64,000 nt of DNA from Actinacidiphila acidipaludis (lineage in GTDB: Bacteria; Actinomycetota; Actinomycetes; Streptomycetales; Streptomycetaceae): the NCBI RefSeq assembly GCF_019890725.1, contig NZ_JAINZZ010000001.1, forward strand, positions 124,001 through 188,000. The letters are read 5' to 3'. The notes beneath the pieces are model-generated. The model searched no databases and was not told the origin of the DNA. It saw only the letters and a list, made by a program, of their open reading frames with translations. The position numbers and the translations under genes are program-made. Of this stretch, positions 60,567-64,000 are shown piece by piece (position 1 is the first letter of the stretch; each line of letters opens with the position of its first letter).

Positions 60567-61159
60567 GCCGGGTCTCCCGTCACGGCCAGGCCGCGCCCCG
60601 CCGGGCGGCCCGGCGCGAGCCGTTCGCGCAACCGGCCCCGGGCCCGGTGCAGACGCGATCGGGCCGTCCCTGCCGGAATGCCCACGGCGGCGGCCGCCTC
60701 GGCCGGCGTCAACTGCTCCCAACTGACGAGGAGCAGTACCTCCCTTTCGTCCGGCGGCAGTTCGGCCAGCGCGCCGCGCAGGGCGGGGGCGAGCGCCGCC
60801 GCGTCGAGCCGCTGGTCCACGGCCTGCCACGGATCGCTGACCTGTTCTCCCGGCGGAGCCTCCGCCCGGGCCGCCCGCCGCAGATGACCGGCGAGAACGT
60901 TGCGGGCCACTCCGAACAGCCAGCCGCGCGCTGAGCCGCGCGAGGCGTCGAACGTGCGCCGCGCGGCGAACGCCTGCAGCCAGGCCTCGGCCAGCAGATC
61001 GTCCGCGGCGCCCGGCACGCGCCGCGCGAAATAGCCGTGCAGGACGACCGAATACCGCTCCACCAGGGGCGTGAACGCCGCCGGATCGTCGGCGGACATC
61101 GTCAATCGGGTGTCGCTGGCACGTTCGCTGTCCGCCTCGTGCTCCGACTCCACTTCCAC
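60563..61159 (-). CDS. ECF-type RNA polymerase sigma factor
   Basis: 198 residues from a GTG at 61159 with CGGAGA upstream. Region 2: FTPLVERYSVVLHGYFARRVPGAADDLLAEAWLQAFAARRTFDASRGSARGWLFGVARN (about 28-88). Region 4: ELPPDEREVLLLVSWEQLTPAEAAAAVGIPAGTARSRLHRARGRLRERL (about 132-180). No region 1 or 3, as expected. It would direct transcription of its own regulon, probably controlled by the membrane protein encoded by the overlapping downstream gene. Confidence 0.88.
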   Translation of the reverse strand: MEVESEHEADSERASDTRLTMSADDPAAFTPLVERYSVVLHGYFARRVPGAADDLLAEAWLQAFAARRTFDASRGSARGWLFGVARNVLAGHLRRAARAEAPPGEQVSDPWQAVDQRLDAAALAPALRGALAELPPDEREVLLLVSWEQLTPAEAAAAVGIPAGTARSRLHRARGRLRERLAPGRPAGRGLAVTGDPA

Positions 61160-61325
61160 GGAATCTCCGTCTCCGACCGTCCCACGACGGTCTCACCCCG
61201 TACTTGTCGTGCCGCGGCGGTCGCGTTCGCGGCGGCACAATCGCGTGCGCGGCGGCGCGGTCGAGGGCGCCGGCGTCAGGTCGCGGGGGCCGGGCTCACG
61301 TCGACGGAGCGGCGGGCGTTCGGCT
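61160..61325. other. Intergenic region upstream of the ECF sigma gene
   Basis: 166 bp with GC-rich short repeats (CGCGTTCGCGGCGG-like) and no gene. It should contain the sigma promoter; no ECF-type GGAAC motif was clear. Confidence 0.35.
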
Positions 61326-62693
61326 TCACGGCTGGTCGGTGGCGGCGGAGTCGCGCCCCTCGATGGCGTCGCGCGCCGCCAGGAACCGTTCGCGCGGCAT
61401 GCGCCGGATCACCTCATAGGCGCGGTGCGCCTCGGGGACGCTGTCCTCGGGACGGTCGAGGAAGGCCCGGACGACCGGGAGGTCGGCGCGGGGATCGTCG
61501 CGCAGGCCCAGGCCGCGGGCGCCCTCCACCGACACGTCCGGATCGGCGTCGTCCATCAGCCGGGCCAAGGACGCGCGGATGCGGGGTGTGTCGGCACGGA
61601 CGTCGGACAGCGTGCTCGCGGCGTTCCTCCGCACCTGGGCGTCCGCGTCCTCGGTGAGGGTGAGAACCGTGCGCAGCGCCTCGGGGTTGTCCGGCACGAC
61701 CATCCCGTGCAGGGAGGCGGCGGCCTGGGCCCGCACCTCAGGCTCCGGGTGGCCGGCGTGCCGCAGGATCTGCGGGAGGGCGCGGGTGTCGTCGTGCAGC
61801 CCGAGCGCGCGGAGGATCTCGGTCAGCACGCCCGGGTCCTCCTCCACGGCGGCGCGGCGGCGCAGCAGGTCGATGGCCGCCTGATGCAGCCGGACGGCGG
61901 GCTCGTCCTCGGACACGGCGTGCAGCACGAGGACCTCGGCCGCGAACCTGCGCCGGGCCGCGTCGGAGGCGGACGTCAGCTCCGCCGCCGCCACGGTGAA
62001 CGTCTCCTCGTCCATCCGGGAGGCCAGAGCCATCGCCGGGTAGAAGCGGCCGACGTGGTCCGGCTCGAAAGCCACGGCCCTGTCGGCCAGTTCGCCGTAG
62101 GGGACGCGGATACCCCGGAGTTCCTCCAGCTCGGTCAGGATCGCGGCGTGCCCGGTCTGCACGCTCACCGAGCACGAGGGCGAGGACTGGGTCGAGGACG
62201 AGGACGACGACGAGGACGTGGTGACGTGGACGGTCTCGAACCACCCCGTTCCCACGTCCTGCGCGGGGCCGCGCGTGATCCGCGCCTCGTCGCCCTCCAC
62301 CCCGCCCAGCCGTCGCAGGAGTTCGGCGCCCGCGTCGACGCCCACCCAGGCGCGGGCGAGGTCCATCGCGTCCCGCCCTACGTCGTCGCGGAACCAGAAG
62401 TCGGGTGAACCGCCGCGCAGTTCGTGCCAGGCGCCGACCGCTCCGCCGTCCGCCGCCAGCATCACCGGCGTGCGGCCCCCGGGGCAGCGCAGGTTCGGGT
62501 CTGCACCGGCCCGGAGCAGCACCTCGCACATCGCGGCGTCGGCCCGGACGACGGCGAGCCCGAGGGCCGTGTACCCGCCGTCGTCCCGCGCGTCGGCCGG
62601 CACGCCTGCCGCCAGCAGCTCCTCGGCGGCATCGGTGTCGCCGGCCCGTACGGCGGCGATCAGCGCGGCAGCGTCCATCGGCATGCCCGCCAT
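61326..62693 (-). CDS. Ankyrin-repeat / HEAT-repeat protein with poly-Ser linker
   Basis: 455 residues from the ATG at 62693 with GAGGAG upstream; earlier in-frame starts are not supported. Ankyrin repeats occupy about 5-105 (ALIAAVRAGDTDAAEELLAAGVPADARDDGGYTALGLAVVRADAAMCEVLLRAGADPNLRCPGGRTPVMLAAD). A run of eight Ser plus TQSSPS follows near residue 160. HEAT-like repeats fill about 285-430 (HPEPEVRAQAAASL, DADAQVRRNAASTL, DADPDVSVEGARGL). It has no enzyme motif or signal peptide; likely a cytoplasmic protein-binding scaffold. Partner unknown. Confidence 0.8.
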   Translation of the reverse strand: MAGMPMDAAALIAAVRAGDTDAAEELLAAGVPADARDDGGYTALGLAVVRADAAMCEVLLRAGADPNLRCPGGRTPVMLAADGGAVGAWHELRGGSPDFWFRDDVGRDAMDLARAWVGVDAGAELLRRLGGVEGDEARITRGPAQDVGTGWFETVHVTTSSSSSSSSTQSSPSCSVSVQTGHAAILTELEELRGIRVPYGELADRAVAFEPDHVGRFYPAMALASRMDEETFTVAAAELTSASDAARRRFAAEVLVLHAVSEDEPAVRLHQAAIDLLRRRAAVEEDPGVLTEILRALGLHDDTRALPQILRHAGHPEPEVRAQAAASLHGMVVPDNPEALRTVLTLTEDADAQVRRNAASTLSDVRADTPRIRASLARLMDDADPDVSVEGARGLGLRDDPRADLPVVRAFLDRPEDSVPEAHRAYEVIRRMPRERFLAARDAIEGRDSAATDQP

Positions 62694-62959
62694 TGTTCGC
62701 TCCTCATCACTGAACGTCCCATTCCACATGGGTACGTTGAACGATTTCACTGACAAAGGATCACTTGGTCACCAGGACCACCACCGGCTTCCTCGCCCAC
62801 GCCCCCGCCGACACCGCCGGCGGCCGGGCCGCCGAAGCCGCGTACGCCGCCCTGAGCCGGAGCGATTCCACGCTCTGACCTGGCCTTCGAACTGGCACTG
62901 AGCGAGTCGGGCGAGCCCGGTGCCGGCAGGGGTACCCGCCGCTGTGGAGGCCGCGCCGC
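62694..62959. other. Intergenic region beside the deletion scar
   Basis: 266 bp. A TTG at 62765 with AAGGATC upstream could start a 37-residue peptide (VTRTTTGFLAHAPADTAGGRAAE...RSDSTL) ending at 62878, but evidence is thin. No other signal recognised. Confidence 0.3.
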
Positions 62960-63455
62960 TCAGAGCCCGGCTTGCGAACGCGGCGCCCCCGCCGCCGGGC
63001 TCAGCAGAACCAGGGTGTCCCCCGGTTCGGCCTGCGGCACGGCTCCTTCCGTGACCGGTTCCAGCCGGTGTCCGCGGCGCACCACGAAGAGCAGGTCGCT
63101 GCCGGTGGGGAGGGGCGCGCCGGCGGGGACGGCCGTGATGACGCCGCCGTCCTCGTGCTTGCGGGCGAGGTCGGAGCCCGTCAGGTGCGTCCCGAAGAGG
63201 ATCTCCCCGCCGAGGTAGGGGGCGACGACGCCGTGGCTGCCGATCGCCGCGCCGACGCGGTGGACCGGGCCCTCGACCCCGCCGCGCAGCAGCGCCGCCG
63301 CCAGCGCGTTGAAGTCGTCCTCACCGGTGAGCAGGTACAAGGCGGTGATGCCTTCCAGCTCGGCCCCGGCGCCCGTCGCGTCGGCCAGCATCTCTCCGGG
63401 CGCGAGCTCGATGCCCGCCCGCTGGATGAGCCGCCGTTGCCGGTCGAGCCCGGCG
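62960..63455 (-). pseudogene. C-terminal remnant of a cation/proton antiporter (TrkA-C-like)
   Basis: The frame reads LDRQRRLIQRAGIELAPGEMLADATGAGAELEGITALYLLTGEDDFNALAAALLRGG then GAAIGSHGVVAPYLGGEILFGTHLTGSDLARKHEDGGVITAVPAGAPLPTGSDLLFVVRRGHRLEPVTEG and ends QAEPGDTLVLLSPAAGAPRSQAGL. This is the cytoplasmic TrkA-N/TrkA-C tail of NhaP-type antiporters found in streptomycetes. The membrane part and start are missing; upstream sequence belongs to a type II NADH dehydrogenase. It cannot be translated as part of either gene. Confidence 0.7.
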
Positions 63456-64000
63456 CCTCGACGCCCGCCGTCCACAGCACGGTGCGCGCGGCGTACCGCG
63501 TGGTCGTGCCCTGCCGGTCCTCGACCGTCAGACCGTCGGCGTCGAGGTCGGTGACCCTCGTGCCGAGATGGAGTTCCACGCCGAGGTCGGCCAGGGTGCG
63601 CGCGGCACGCCCGGCCAGCGGTTCACCGAAGGGCCCGAGCACCTTGTCGGATCCCTCGAAGAGCAGCACCCGGGCCTGGAGCGGGTCGATCGTGCGGAAC
63701 TCGCGGTCGAGGGTGTGCCCGGCGATCTCCCGGATCTGGCCGGCCAGCTCCACGCCGGTCGGGCCGCCGCCGACGAGCGCGAAGGTGAGCCACTGGCGTC
63801 GTTCTTCCGCGTCGGCGGCGGACTCGGCCATCTCGAACGCCCGGTAGAGCCGGCGGCGGATCTCCAGGGCGTCGGCCAGGGTCTTCATGCCCGGGGCGTG
63901 GGCCGCGAACTCGTCGTGCCCGAAGTAGGACTGCCGCATGCCGACCGCGACGATGAGGTCGTCGTACGGCACGGCGACACTGCCGCCGGCCGGCCGCCGG
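63456..64000 (-). pseudogene. Type II NADH dehydrogenase (FAD/NAD oxidoreductase), 3'-truncated by fusion; 5' end beyond window
   Basis: Reading in from the window edge: VPYDDLIVAVGMRQSYFGHDEFAAHAPGMKTLADALEIRRRLYRAFEMAE, then QWLTFALVGGGPTGVELAGQIREIAGHTL (second Rossmann loop GGGPTG), VLLFEGSDKVL, ELHLGTRVTDLDADGLTVED and TVLWTAGVEAP. The family normally continues with a domain containing a GD motif for FAD and a membrane-binding C-terminus; instead the sequence jumps to antiporter coding DNA in another frame. The frame runs on as nonsense to 63181. Loss of the C-terminal third should abolish respiratory activity. Confidence 0.75.

Noticed and set aside
1..64000. Search for tRNA or rRNA genes, IS elements, attachment sites and origins
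   Set aside because: No cloverleaf with GGTTCGA-type T-loop outside coding DNA, no transposase or integrase motifs and no DnaA-box cluster were seen by eye. A tool-based scan would be more sensitive.

Overview
The window is chromosomal DNA of a high-GC actinomycete, almost certainly Streptomyces or a close relative. GC is near 72%, codons end strongly in G/C, GTG starts are common, and many genes overlap by ATGA or GTGA. Tat and lipoprotein signals, an ECF sigma factor, an ANTAR domain, RsbU-type phosphatases, a class F sortase and a mycelial-aggregation-like polysaccharide locus all fit. I saw no tRNA, rRNA, CRISPR array, IS element or phage module.

Layout, left to right. 1-5 kb: a truncated SLAC1/TehA channel, DUF4331, a small membrane protein, a VOC protein, a Sua5/YrdC protein and a TMEM175-like channel. 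5.4-7.8 kb: a Tat-secreted GH95 glycosidase closed by a strong hairpin. 8.4-15.1 kb: a poly-HAMP hybrid histidine kinase translationally coupled to an ANTAR-GAF-PAS-PP2C phosphatase. 15.2-17.1 kb: a small membrane protein, a class F sortase and a wall/membrane-anchored secreted protein. 17.3-23.7 kb: a five-gene sugar operon (GatZ/KbaZ-like, AgaS-like SIS, BadF-type kinase, DMT permease, GatY-like aldolase) divergent from a GntR/UTRA regulator, probably for an amino sugar of the galactosamine/tagatose route. 24-39 kb: mixed housekeeping and accessory genes, including a GT1 glycosyltransferase, NUDIX, GNAT, SDR, a PP2C phosphatase, a nonsense-interrupted SDR, an MFS pump, a bacterial serpin and DUF805. 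39-47 kb: a secreted pentapeptide-repeat protein, then an extracellular-polysaccharide locus (PQQ-type propeller, GH26 lipoprotein, small membrane protein, bifunctional deacetylase/synthase, acyltransferase). 47-56.4 kb: a GT87 mannosyltransferase, a two-component system, a frameshifted SLOG-like gene, a TetR-AKR-quinone oxidoreductase operon (last gene frameshifted), a SnoaL protein and a P-loop kinase. 56.5-62.7 kb: a large secreted amidase with FG-GAP repeats, an ECF sigma/partner pair and an ankyrin-HEAT protein. 63-64 kb: an apparent deletion scar fusing a type II NADH dehydrogenase to the tail of a cation/proton antiporter.

The most interesting points are the coupled poly-HAMP kinase/ANTAR phosphatase with near-identical 276-bp HAMP units, the sugar operon that uses a DMT-type permease and lacks an obvious deacetylase, the polysaccharide locus with a Gly/Tyr/Asp- then His/Gly-rich extension on its acyltransferase, the serpin, and four broken genes including the NDH-2/antiporter chimera. 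Several genes without a ribosome binding site have a TANNNT -10 box exactly at -12 to -7 from the start codon, which suggests leaderless transcripts. All calls are from reading the sequence; no database search was run.
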